NCBI GenBank assembly: GCA_902588595.1
Contig: CACIPT010000004.1
Location: 1-57,480 of the forward strand
Direction of reading: 5' to 3'
Source: an uncultured Pelagibacteraceae bacterium
Lineage (GTDB): Bacteria; Pseudomonadota; Alphaproteobacteria; Pelagibacterales; Pelagibacteraceae
Length of the DNA: 57,480 bases
In this document: positions 1 to 8,292 of the stretch, piece after piece
How the letters are laid out: every line of letters begins with the position of its first letter
How positions within the stretch are numbered: the stretch's first letter is position 1
Made by a program: the position numbers and the translations under genes
The notes under the pieces: model-generated
What the model saw: only the letters and a program-made list of their open reading frames with translations
The model's database searches: none
What the model was told of the DNA's origin: nothing

Positions 1-23
1 TTCCCTACACAATTTATAAAAAG

Positions 24-689
24 TTATCCCTTTTTATAATGAATTATTTTATCTAAGATTTTACTCATCTCAGTAGACGAAAGAATCTTAGGCTTTCCTA
101 ACTTTAATGCAATTATGTATTGATGACAAATATTTTCTATCTCTTGTGCTAATTCAAAAGCTTGTTTTAAAGTTCCTCCGATTGTTAACTGTCCATGATT
201 TGACATAAGACAACCTTTTCTCTTTTCTAAAGCTTTAATAATATTTATTGATAAATCTGGTGTACCAAAAGTTGCATATTCTGCACATTTAATATCATCT
301 CCACCTGCTAGAGCGACCATATAATGAAAAGCAGGAATTGGTTTACCATGAGTTGAAACTGCAGTCGCATGAGGAGAGTGAGCATGAACAATTGCTTTTG
401 CTTCTCTTTTTTTTATATAAACATCTTGATGAAAACGCCATTCAGATGATGGATTTAATCCTGAATTAAACATTTTTAGATTGTCGTATTTTTCATTTAA
501 AGCAAGAAAAACTATATCTTCTGGCTTAAGAGTTTCATATTTAATTCCAGAAGGTGTTAAAAGAAATCCTTCAACGTCATTTTCTATTACCCTTATTGAG
601 AGATTTCCTGATCGAAGCGGAGATAAATTTGTAGTATTAAACTTAAGTGCAAATTTAATTATATCTTCTCTTTCTTTTATATTTTTCAT
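24..689 (-). CDS. Class II (FucA-like) aldolase, probable methylthioribulose-1-phosphate aldolase
   Basis: Zinc-dependent class II aldolase of 221 residues, the usual family length. Seen: the phosphate-binding stretch SGNLSIR, the acid/base glutamate in PSSEWRFH, the zinc pair in HAHSPHA and the third zinc histidine in SNHGQL. The long match to the L-fuculose-phosphate aldolase pattern (YATFGT, HYMVALAGG) favours an aldolase over the MtnB dehydratase. It is last in a three-gene unit after mtnP and mtnA and overlaps mtnA by 4 bases, so the likely substrate is 5-methylthioribulose-1-phosphate, split into dihydroxyacetone phosphate and methylthioacetaldehyde (the DHAP shunt). The aldolase fold is firm; the substrate is inferred from context. 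Confidence 0.8.
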   Translation of the reverse strand: MKNIKEREDIIKFALKFNTTNLSPLRSGNLSIRVIENDVEGFLLTPSGIKYETLKPEDIVFLALNEKYDNLKMFNSGLNPSSEWRFHQDVYIKKREAKAIVHAHSPHATAVSTHGKPIPAFHYMVALAGGDDIKCAEYATFGTPDLSINIIKALEKRKGCLMSNHGQLTIGGTLKQAFELAQEIENICHQYIIALKLGKPKILSSTEMSKILDKIIHYKKG

Positions 690-1756
690 TTAAATAGATC
701 TTTCAATCCTTTTTCAGATGCTTCACATACACCTTTTTCAGTAATCAATCCTGTAACATATTTAGCAGGTGTTATGTCAAAAGCTAAATTCATTGATTTA
801 CTTTTTTTTGGATATATTTTTACTTTTTTAATATTTCCATTTTCATCCAATCCTTCTATATGAGATAGTTCTTCTGAATTCCTCTCTTCTATTGGTATAT
901 CTTTATAATTTTTTATATCCCAATCAATTGTTGAGCTTGGTAAAGCAACATAAAAAGGAACATTATTATCTTTAGCTGCTAATGCTTTTAAATAAGTCCC
1001 AATTTTATTACAAACATCGCCGTTAGCTAACGTTCTGTCTGTTCCAACAATGCACATATCAACTTCTCCTCTTTGCATTAAAATTCCACCTGTATTATCT
1101 GCGATAATAGTATTAGATATTTCTTCTTCATTTAATTCATAAGAAGTTAAATTAGCTCCTTGGTTTCTAGGTCTTGTTTCATCAACCCAAACATGAACTG
1201 GAATTTTTTTCTTATGAGCATGATAAATTGGCGAAGTAGCTGTTCCCCAATTAATTGTTGCAAGCCAACCTGCATTACAATGAGTTAATATGTTTACTGT
1301 ATCTTTCTTTTTATTATAAATTTCTTCAATAATTTTTAATCCATTTAATCCAATATTTTCACAAAACTTTACATCTTCCTCACATATTTTTTTTGATTCA
1401 TTTAAAGCTATATTTAAAATTTCATTACTATTAACTCCTGATAACTTTTTCATCATTCTATCAACTGCCCATTTTAAATTTATAGCTGTTGGTCTAGAAT
1501 TAATTAAATCATTAGCTGATTTTTTTAAAAACGATTGATCATTGTTTTCTAAGATTGCTAAAACTAGGCCATATGCGGCTGTAGCGCCAATTAAAGGAGC
1601 TCCTCTAACTTCCATAATTTTAATTGCATTTATAGAGTCTTTTACTGTTTTGAGATCTTTAATTATAAATTGGTGCGGAAGTTTAGTTTGATCAATAATT
1701 TTTACTGTATTATTTTCAAACCAAATTGTACGGTATTCTTTTCCTTCAATTTTCAT
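686..1756 (-). CDS. mtnA: S-methyl-5-thioribose-1-phosphate isomerase
   Basis: Cytosolic isomerase that converts methylthioribose-1-phosphate (aldose) to methylthioribulose-1-phosphate (ketose). Its 356 residues fit the family. Seen: the catalytic cysteine in THCNAGWLAT, the catalytic aspartate in VGTDRTLANGDV, and the N-terminal MEVRGAPLIGATAA motif typical of MtnA and distinct from the eIF2B regulatory subunits of the same fold. It overlaps mtnP upstream and the aldolase downstream by 4 bases each, so the three are probably translationally coupled. It supplies the ketose substrate for the downstream aldolase. Confidence 0.95.
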   Translation of the reverse strand: MKIEGKEYRTIWFENNTVKIIDQTKLPHQFIIKDLKTVKDSINAIKIMEVRGAPLIGATAAYGLVLAILENNDQSFLKKSANDLINSRPTAINLKWAVDRMMKKLSGVNSNEILNIALNESKKICEEDVKFCENIGLNGLKIIEEIYNKKKDTVNILTHCNAGWLATINWGTATSPIYHAHKKKIPVHVWVDETRPRNQGANLTSYELNEEEISNTIIADNTGGILMQRGEVDMCIVGTDRTLANGDVCNKIGTYLKALAAKDNNVPFYVALPSSTIDWDIKNYKDIPIEERNSEELSHIEGLDENGNIKKVKIYPKKSKSMNLAFDITPAKYVTGLITEKGVCEASEKGLKDLFK

Positions 1757-2625
1757 TTATTTAAAACTCTACCAGCTATAGTTTTGAGTTTATCTTTAGT
1801 TTTTTGAGTTCTTTTTTCTGGAACTGTAATTATTGCAACATCCAAACAATTGGTTGTTGGGTCTTTTGGATCAATATGATTTTCAAAATTTTCAATTAAA
1901 TTTTTAATCATACTTTTTGCTTTTTCAGCATTGCCTAAAAGAACTTTAATTACTTGCTGAACATCAACATTTTCGTGATCTGGGTGCCAACAATCATAAT
2001 CAGTTACCATTGAAACTGATGCATATCTAATTTCAGCTTCTCTTGCTAATTTAGCTTCAGGCATATTAGTCATACCAATTACATCTGCTTTCCATGATCT
2101 GTATAGATTTGACTCTGCTAGAGTTGAAAATTGTGGTCCTTCCATAACAATATATGTTCCTCCTCTTTGATATTCTATCTTTTCTTTTTTAATTGCCTCT
2201 TCACATGCATTCATTAATCCATTGGATGTTGGATGTGCCATTGATACATGAGCCACTATTTCATCGTCAAAAAAAGTTTTATTTCTTGCAAAAGTTCTGT
2301 CAATAAATTGATCAACAATTACAAACTTTCCTGGAGGTAAATCTTCTTTTAAAGAACCAACTGCTGAAACTGATACAATATCTGTTACTCCCAGTTGCTT
2401 TAAAGAATCAATATTTGCTCTAAAGTTTATATTTGATGGATTTATAAAATGACCTCTTCCATGTCTTGGTAGAAAAAAAATTTCTTTATTTTTATAATTA
2501 GTTTTTAAAATTTTATCAGATGGTTTTCCCCATGGTGTTTTTAGGTCTAATAATTCTCTTTCTTTAAATTCTTCAACATCATATAGGCCACTACCACCAA
2601 TTATTGCTAATTTATTGTTTGCCAT
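1753..2625 (-). CDS. mtnP: 5'-methylthioadenosine phosphorylase
   Basis: Purine nucleoside phosphorylase family, MTAP branch, 290 residues. It cleaves MTA (from polyamine synthesis or SAM turnover) with phosphate into adenine and methylthioribose-1-phosphate. Seen: the N-terminal IIGGSGLYD, the phosphate-site RHGRGH, and the MTAP-type specificity region GMTNMPEAKLAREAEI followed by TDYDCW. It heads the mtnP-mtnA-aldolase unit and is divergent from apt across only 41 bases, so both promoters lie in that gap. Adenine released here is the substrate of apt next door. Confidence 0.95.
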   Translation of the reverse strand: MANNKLAIIGGSGLYDVEEFKERELLDLKTPWGKPSDKILKTNYKNKEIFFLPRHGRGHFINPSNINFRANIDSLKQLGVTDIVSVSAVGSLKEDLPPGKFVIVDQFIDRTFARNKTFFDDEIVAHVSMAHPTSNGLMNACEEAIKKEKIEYQRGGTYIVMEGPQFSTLAESNLYRSWKADVIGMTNMPEAKLAREAEIRYASVSMVTDYDCWHPDHENVDVQQVIKVLLGNAEKAKSMIKNLIENFENHIDPKDPTTNCLDVAIITVPEKRTQKTKDKLKTIAGRVLNK

Positions 2626-2666
2626 ATCAAAAAAATAATTTATTTATTTATATATCGTAATTTATT

Positions 2667-3194
2667 ATGGATTTAAAAGATTATATTAGATCAATTAAAG
2701 ACTATCCTAAAAAAGGAATTCTTTTTAGAGATATAACAACATTAATTAAAAATGAAAAAGCATTTAAAGAGTGTATTGATCAAATAGTTGAAAGAACTAA
2801 AAAATTTAAAGTAGATAAAATAGCAGCTATTGAATCAAGAGGTTTTGTTTTTGCATCTGCGGTATCATATATACTTAATAAACCATTTGTATTATTAAGA
2901 AAAAAAAATAAACTTCCTGCAGAAACTCATTCCGTAGATTTTCAGTTAGAATATGGAACAGCCACTATAGAAGTTCATAAAGACTCGATTAAAGAAAATG
3001 ATTCGGTTTTAATTATTGATGATTTAATAGCAACTGGAGGAACTGCTAATGCTGCAGCTAAGCTAGTAGAAATATCAAAAGGGTCTGTTGCAGGATTTGT
3101 TTTTGTTATAAATCTTTTTGATTTAGGTGGATGTAATAATCTAATTAAAAAAGGTCACAAAGTAGAAAATTTAATTGAATTTCCAGGACACTAG
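2667..3194 (+). CDS. apt: Adenine phosphoribosyltransferase
   Basis: Converts adenine and PRPP to AMP and pyrophosphate. Its 175 residues are normal for Apt. Seen: the N-terminal IRSIKDYPKKGILFRDITTL characteristic of Apt, the PRPP-binding loop VLIIDDLIATGGTA, and the AIESRGFVFA stretch. It is divergent from mtnP, which makes adenine, so the two form a local adenine-recovery pair. The stop TAG shares a CTAG with the stop of the convergent glycosyltransferase gene (4-base overlap). Confidence 0.96.
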   Translation: MDLKDYIRSIKDYPKKGILFRDITTLIKNEKAFKECIDQIVERTKKFKVDKIAAIESRGFVFASAVSYILNKPFVLLRKKNKLPAETHSVDFQLEYGTATIEVHKDSIKENDSVLIIDDLIATGGTANAAAKLVEISKGSVAGFVFVINLFDLGGCNNLIKKGHKVENLIEFPGH

Positions 3195-4051
3195 TTTTTT
3201 AATCTATAGTATGATTTTTTTCCCATCATTGAATTTAATAAACCTGAAATTCTCATTTGATAGATTTTTCTTTTGTGTGAATTTATGGTTATTAAATAAT
3301 AAATAAATTTAATTTTTGCTGAAATAAAATTTGAAAAAACTTTTATAAATGCATTTAAATAACCATAATGCTTTTTATTAAAATAAAACTTTGACCACAT
3401 CCAATGCCAGTTTCTAAGATATTCTATTTCATTTTTTTGATTATTGTCTAAAGATGAAGCTCCAAGATGATCTATTAATGAATTTTTAATAATATAAATA
3501 TTTTCATTCATTTGTTTTACTCTTAAACACAAATCATCATTTTCTAAGTATAAAAAAATGTTTTCATCAAAAAATTTATTATCTTTAAATTTTGGTTTAT
3601 TTAAAATCATTGAGAAACCATCAATTGAATCTACATCAATTATATTTTCATATATTACTTTTTCATTTATAAAATTTTTATAATTTGGATAATTTAAATT
3701 ACTATGCATAGGTGATATTATTGTAAAATCTTTTAAATTTTTTGTTGCTTCAATTAGATTTTCAAATGCATCTATCTTGAAAACAACATCTGGGTTTAAA
3801 ACATAAGCGTATTGTGTTTTAGCTTTTTTAATACCAATATTATTAGATGCTCCCATACCCAAATTTTCATTCATTATGACCTCAATATTGTCATATTTAG
3901 ATTCTAAATCTTTCATTAAATTTATGTCATTTGAATTTTCTATGATAATTTTTTTTGAAACTTTTGGTAAAGAATCCATGCATTTGTAAATGACTTTATC
4001 GCTTTTAAAACAAACGATTATAAATGTAATATTATCTAGATTTAAATCCAT
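3191..4051 (-). CDS. Family 2 glycosyltransferase (rhamnosyltransferase-like)
   Basis: GT-A fold glycosyltransferase with the layout of WbbL-type rhamnosyl- or galactofuranosyltransferases. Seen: N-terminal FIIVCFKS, the MNENLGMGASNNIGI nucleotide-binding stretch, the metal-binding YVLNPDVVF, and the acceptor-side FLYLENDDLCLR. The ORF track begins at a TTG at 4063; I place the start at the in-frame ATG at 4051 (MDLNLDN), 286 residues. It lies beside dTDP-sugar genes and could use their product, but donor and acceptor cannot be read from sequence. The C-terminal part is basic and may sit at the membrane surface. Confidence 0.8.
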   Translation of the reverse strand: MDLNLDNITFIIVCFKSDKVIYKCMDSLPKVSKKIIIENSNDINLMKDLESKYDNIEVIMNENLGMGASNNIGIKKAKTQYAYVLNPDVVFKIDAFENLIEATKNLKDFTIISPMHSNLNYPNYKNFINEKVIYENIIDVDSIDGFSMILNKPKFKDNKFFDENIFLYLENDDLCLRVKQMNENIYIIKNSLIDHLGASSLDNNQKNEIEYLRNWHWMWSKFYFNKKHYGYLNAFIKVFSNFISAKIKFIYYLITINSHKRKIYQMRISGLLNSMMGKKSYYRLKN

Positions 4052-4098
4052 TGAGATAAACAAGTATACTTAAAGTAAGGTTTGATGTAAAAAAAATA

Positions 4099-5121
4099 AT
4101 GCACAATATTTTAGTGACCGGCGGTCTTGGTTTTATAGGAAGTAATTTAATCAAAATTCTTTTATCAAAAAAATATAAGGTAATAAATATTGATAAAGTA
4201 AGTTACTCATCAAACTTTTATAATACTAAACCATTTTTAAACAATAAAAATTATAAATTTATCAAATGTGACATTAGAAATAAAAACAAAATTGACAAAA
4301 TATTTAAACAGTTTAAACCAAATTGTATTTTTAACCTTGCCGCTGAAACACATGTAGATAGATCAATTGATGGACCAAAAAATTTTATAAATTCAAATAT
4401 AATTGGAACATTTAATATCTTGGAATCTTTTAAAAAATATTATTTAAATAACAAAAAAACACGGTTAATTCATATTTCTACAGATGAAGTTTATGGAGAT
4501 GTTTTAAAAGGTCGTTCTAAAGAAAAAGATGCATATAGTCCTAGTTCTCCATATTCCGCTTCCAAAGCATCTTCTGACCATTTGGTCTATTCTTATATAA
4601 GAACATTCAAGATACCTGCAATTGTTACAAACTGTTCAAACAATTATGGACCGAGACAACACCCAGAAAAATTAATTCCAAAATTGATATATAATATTTT
4701 AAATAATAAAAGTTTGCCAATCTATGGTAATGGAACAAATTCTAGAGAATGGATATTTGTAGATGATCATTGTGATGCTCTGATAAAAGTATACAACAAA
4801 GGAAAAATAGGTGAATTTTACAATATAGGATCTAATTATAATATTAACAACTTGCAAGTAACTAAAAAATTATTATCTGTAGCAAAAAAAATAGTTCAAC
4901 CTGGTAAAAAAGTAAAAATTAAATTTGTCAAAGATAGACCTGGTCACGATATGAGATATGCGATTAATAGTAATAAAATTAAAAATAAACTTAAGTGGAA
5001 ACCAAAAATAAACTTTATTAAAGGTCTAGAAAAAACATTCTTATGGTATTTTAAAAATCAAAAATACTATTCAAATTTGAATAAAAAAGATATCACTAGA
5101 AGAATTGGTGTAAAAAAATGA
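4099..5121 (+). CDS. rmlB: dTDP-glucose 4,6-dehydratase
   Basis: Extended SDR enzyme making dTDP-4-keto-6-deoxyglucose from dTDP-glucose. Seen: the NAD-binding GGLGFIGS near the start, the dehydratase triad region STDEVYGD (Thr-Asp-Glu), YSASKASSDH with the YxxxK pair, and the family landmark NNYGPRQHPEKLIPK. Its 340 residues are normal. It overlaps rmlA by 4 bases (ATGA) and heads the rmlB-rmlA-rmlC run. No rmlD is visible in the window, so the final sugar may not be dTDP-rhamnose, or rmlD lies elsewhere. Confidence 0.94.
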   Translation: MHNILVTGGLGFIGSNLIKILLSKKYKVINIDKVSYSSNFYNTKPFLNNKNYKFIKCDIRNKNKIDKIFKQFKPNCIFNLAAETHVDRSIDGPKNFINSNIIGTFNILESFKKYYLNNKKTRLIHISTDEVYGDVLKGRSKEKDAYSPSSPYSASKASSDHLVYSYIRTFKIPAIVTNCSNNYGPRQHPEKLIPKLIYNILNNKSLPIYGNGTNSREWIFVDDHCDALIKVYNKGKIGEFYNIGSNYNINNLQVTKKLLSVAKKIVQPGKKVKIKFVKDRPGHDMRYAINSNKIKNKLKWKPKINFIKGLEKTFLWYFKNQKYYSNLNKKDITRRIGVKK

Positions 5122-5986
5122 TAAAAAAAGGAATCATATTATCTGGAGGTATGGGCACAAGAATGAGTCCCTTAACAAAAGTGGTAAACAAACAGCTTTT
5201 GCCGATATATGACAAACCTTTAATTTATTATCCCTTATCTATTTTGATGTTAGCAAAAATTAAAGATATATTAATTATTGTAAATAAAGGTCAATTAAAT
5301 CTATATAAAAGATTATTACAAAATGGAAAAAATCTAGGCATTAAAATAACTTTTATTGAACAAAAATATCCCAAGGGATTGCCAGATGCATTTATTCTGG
5401 GAGAAAAATTTATAGGCAAAGAAAATGTAGCACTTATCTTGGGAGATAATTTTTTTTATGGGCAAAGCTTGTCTGGAAAACTTCTTGAAAGTAAAAAGTT
5501 AAAAAATGGGGCAAAGGTTTTTTTACATAGAGTTAGTAAACCAGAACTCTATGGAATTGCAAAAATAAATAAAAAAAATAAAATTGTATCAATTAAAGAA
5601 AAACCTAGAAAATATATTTCAAATTTTGCAATTACAGGACTTTATTTCTTTGACAATAAAGTAATAAAATTTTCGAAAAATTTAAAACCATCAGGGAGAA
5701 ATGAGCTTGAAATGATTTATTGAAAAAATATTTATCAGATAAAAAGCTTTCTGCAGAAATAATTGGTAGAGGTGGAGCTTGGCTGGATACAGGTTCAATA
5801 GAAGATTTTTATAAAACTAGTAATTTTGTATCATCAATAGAAAATCAACAAGGATTTAAGATAGCTTGTCTCGAAGAGATTTCTTTAAATAATAATTGGA
5901 TCAAAAAAAAAGAAATTATAAATGCAATAAAATTTTATGGTAATTGCAATTATTCAAAATATTTAAAAAACCTCATTTCTTCATGA
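5118..5986 (+). pseudogene. rmlA: Glucose-1-phosphate thymidylyltransferase, split by a frameshift
   Basis: RmlA activates glucose-1-phosphate with dTTP to dTDP-glucose. The ORF track splits it into 5118-5723 (201 residues) and 5720-5986 (88 residues, TTG-initiated). Together they cover a whole RmlA of about 290 residues: N-terminal LSGGMGTRMSP and NKQLLPIYDKP, metal-site LGDNFFYG, then in the other frame GRGGAWLDTGS and QGFKIACLEEIS. The first frame ends ELEMIY-stop where the family has ELEIT(D). Restoring four bases (for example AACT after GAAAT) would read E-I-T-D-L-L-K-K-Y-L and rejoin the frames, so a 4-base deletion or a sequencing error is likely. No classic slippery heptamer is seen. 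Confidence 0.85.
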
Positions 5987-6507
5987 TTATAAAAACTAAT
6001 TTTAAAGATTTGTTTCTTATTCAGAATAAAGCTTTTAAAGATAAAAGAGGTCATTTCAAAGAATTAATAAGAGAAAATAAAATAAAAAAAAAATTTCCTT
6101 TTTTAGTAATGTCATATTCTAAAAAAAACGTTATTAGAGGTCTTCATTTACAAACAAAAAAATCTCAAGGAAAATATATATCAGTTTTAAAAGGTAAAGT
6201 TTTTGACGTTGCAGTTGACCTTAGAAAAAACTCTAAGACATATGGAAAAACCTTTTCTTGTATATTAAGTGAAAAAAATTCTAAGTCTATTTATATTCCT
6301 GCAGGTTTTGCTCATGGTTTTTGTGGATTAGATAAAGAAAATTATATTATGTACAGTTGTACTAATTACAGACATGCAAAAAGTGAAAAAACAATAAAAT
6401 ATAATGATAGTAAATTTAAAATTAAGTGGCCTATAAAAAAACCTATCGTTTCTAAAAGAGATCGATCAGCAATATCATTTACTGAATTTGAAAAGAAATA
6501 TTTATAA
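5983..6507 (+). CDS. rmlC: dTDP-4-dehydrorhamnose 3,5-epimerase
   Basis: Cupin-fold epimerase acting on dTDP-4-keto-6-deoxyglucose. Seen: the catalytic histidine in VIRGLHLQ, the VFDVAVDLRKNS strand, IPAGFAHGF, and the partner aspartate in VSKRD. The ORF track starts at 5944 inside rmlA; I use the ATG at 5983 (MIIKTNFKDL), which overlaps the rmlA stop as ATGA and gives 174 residues, close to the usual length. Its key residues are intact although rmlA just upstream is frameshifted. Confidence 0.93.
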   Translation: MIIKTNFKDLFLIQNKAFKDKRGHFKELIRENKIKKKFPFLVMSYSKKNVIRGLHLQTKKSQGKYISVLKGKVFDVAVDLRKNSKTYGKTFSCILSEKNSKSIYIPAGFAHGFCGLDKENYIMYSCTNYRHAKSEKTIKYNDSKFKIKWPIKKPIVSKRDRSAISFTEFEKKYL

Positions 6508-6513
6508 TTGAGA

Positions 6514-7359
6514 CTATTTTTTTTTTATAAAAGCAATATCATTTCCCTGTTTACCCATAAAAATTTCAATTGAATTATAATGATTTAAAAAATATTTTTT
6601 ATCTTCTTCATTAATATAAATTGAGTTAAATTCTTCATTGCTAATAACTTTATTTAATATTTGCTTAAGGGTAGGTCCTGAACAGTTTTTTCTCATATCT
6701 TCTCTTGTGTCAGGAAAATTAAGTTCTTCGACTATATATACACCTTTTGATTTTAATTTTTTAAAACACATAAATAAACAAATTATTTGGTCTTTTAAAA
6801 AATGTCCTGCGTCCTCAATTATAATATCATAGCTTAGATTATTATTAATTATTTTATCATTAATTGAATTTTCTGAACTACAGTCTATAAAAAAATTTTT
6901 TATTCTTTCTGACTTGTACCTAAAAATGTCCGGATATATATCTCCGGAATATATATTTGACTTATTTAAATAGAAAAAAATTGCAGCCATTGCATTACCA
7001 TTAAAAGATCCAAGTTCTAAAATATTACATTCAATGTTTTTATAAATTTTTAAATACTTTTCGTAAAATTCTGAGTAACCATGACCATCAATTAATTTTT
7101 TTTTTCTCTTTATAGGTTTGGGATACTGATCAAAAACTTTCTTAGCTTTATCGCTTCCAAAATACTCAAGTAAAAAATCCAATGATTTATTATTAAAACT
7201 ATCATCATTAATTTTATCAAGATTTTTTACTTTTGGTAAAAAAAACAAATTAAGCAAATAAGAAAATGGTAAAATAAAAAATATATATATTTTTAAAATA
7301 AATTTTGCTTTATCAACTCTATGCTTGTAATAAATGCTATAAAAACTGCTCAATTTCAT
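6514..7359 (-). CDS. Class I SAM-dependent methyltransferase with an N-terminal hydrophobic segment
   Basis: Seen: a hydrophobic stretch around residues 20-42 (KIYIFFILPFSYLLNLFFLP), then the FGSDK and HGYSEFYEKY signatures of the MycE-like sugar O-methyltransferase group, then the SAM-binding motif NILELGSFNGNAM and an acidic IIEDAGH that would sit at the active site. 281 residues. It lies opposite to its neighbours inside the sugar cluster, so methylation of a surface sugar is plausible. The hydrophobic segment could tether it to the membrane. The substrate is not known from sequence. Confidence 0.72.
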   Translation of the reverse strand: MKLSSFYSIYYKHRVDKAKFILKIYIFFILPFSYLLNLFFLPKVKNLDKINDDSFNNKSLDFLLEYFGSDKAKKVFDQYPKPIKRKKKLIDGHGYSEFYEKYLKIYKNIECNILELGSFNGNAMAAIFFYLNKSNIYSGDIYPDIFRYKSERIKNFFIDCSSENSINDKIINNNLSYDIIIEDAGHFLKDQIICLFMCFKKLKSKGVYIVEELNFPDTREDMRKNCSGPTLKQILNKVISNEEFNSIYINEEDKKYFLNHYNSIEIFMGKQGNDIAFIKKK

Positions 7360-7443
7360 AAAATTTGTTTTAATTTAAAATTTAATATAAAGAAATATTT
7401 GTTTTATTAACATGTAAATTTATAAAATTAGAAATATATTTTG

Positions 7444-8280
7444 ATGAAAATCTACTGCATAACACATAAACCAAATGATAATATTGAGAAACTAGGACTA
7501 ATTCCTGTTGGAGTTGGTAAAGGAAATTTTCCTAAAAATTATATAATTGAAAATTCTAAAGATAATATTTCAGATAAAAACTTTTGTTATTCAGAAACAT
7601 CTTTTCATTACTGGATATGGAAAAATATTCTTCCTTCTTATAATGATGAAGAATGGTTGGGAACATGTCAATATAGAAGGTATTTTGTTAAGAAAAATTT
7701 TGAAGATAAAACAAAAAATCTTACACATGGTTTCTTGAATATAAAAAATATTGATGAACTAAATCTAATTTTACAAAAAGAACCAGCTAATGAATGGAAT
7801 AATTATGACATTATTTTATGCAATCCATACAACTTATCTGGTGTAAAAAAATCTAAACTTTTAAAAAATGCTTTTAGGTCTATATTAAAAGATCCGGAAA
7901 TTCTTTTTAATAAAAAAAAACATACAATCAAACTTCATTTTGAAATGAATCATGGTTATGGAAATATTGAAAAAGCTGCAAACTTATTGCCGTCTGAAGA
8001 TAAAAATGATTTTTTAGATTATGTATCTAAAAATACTCAATTAAATGGTAATTGTATATTTTTATCTAAAAACAAAAAATTAATGAACGATTTCTATAAA
8101 AATTTATTTTCTTGGCTAACAAACTGTGAAAAGGTTTTTGGTTTTGATGGTAATAAGTATGGTACAAAGAGAATATATTCTTTCTTAACTGAAAGATATA
8201 TGCCTTTTTGGTTTTCGAAATACTCTAAGGTATTAGCGTGGCCCTGGGTCTTTTTTGATATAAGTAAATATGATAGTTAA
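7444..8280 (+). CDS. DUF4422 family protein, probable surface-sugar transferase
   Basis: DUF4422 proteins occur in capsule and O-antigen loci and are treated as glycosyltransferase-like. Seen: SETSFHYWIWKNILP followed by EEWLGTCQYRRYF, which match the family's core pattern (sELTalYWiWKn and yvGlcHYRRYF). The ORF track starts at a TTG at 7441; the ATG directly after it at 7444 is the better start, giving 278 residues. It sits between the methyltransferase and the CDP-sugar epimerase-like gene and is probably co-transcribed with the latter (12-base gap). Activity is inferred from family context only. Confidence 0.75.
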   Translation: MKIYCITHKPNDNIEKLGLIPVGVGKGNFPKNYIIENSKDNISDKNFCYSETSFHYWIWKNILPSYNDEEWLGTCQYRRYFVKKNFEDKTKNLTHGFLNIKNIDELNLILQKEPANEWNNYDIILCNPYNLSGVKKSKLLKNAFRSILKDPEILFNKKKHTIKLHFEMNHGYGNIEKAANLLPSEDKNDFLDYVSKNTQLNGNCIFLSKNKKLMNDFYKNLFSWLTNCEKVFGFDGNKYGTKRIYSFLTERYMPFWFSKYSKVLAWPWVFFDISKYDS

Positions 8281-8292
8281 TTTTGATATTTT

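Noticed and set aside
5715-5730. Programmed -1 frameshift to make full RmlA
   Set aside because: No X-XXY-YYZ slippery heptamer at the junction, and a 4-base deletion explains the missing family residues better.
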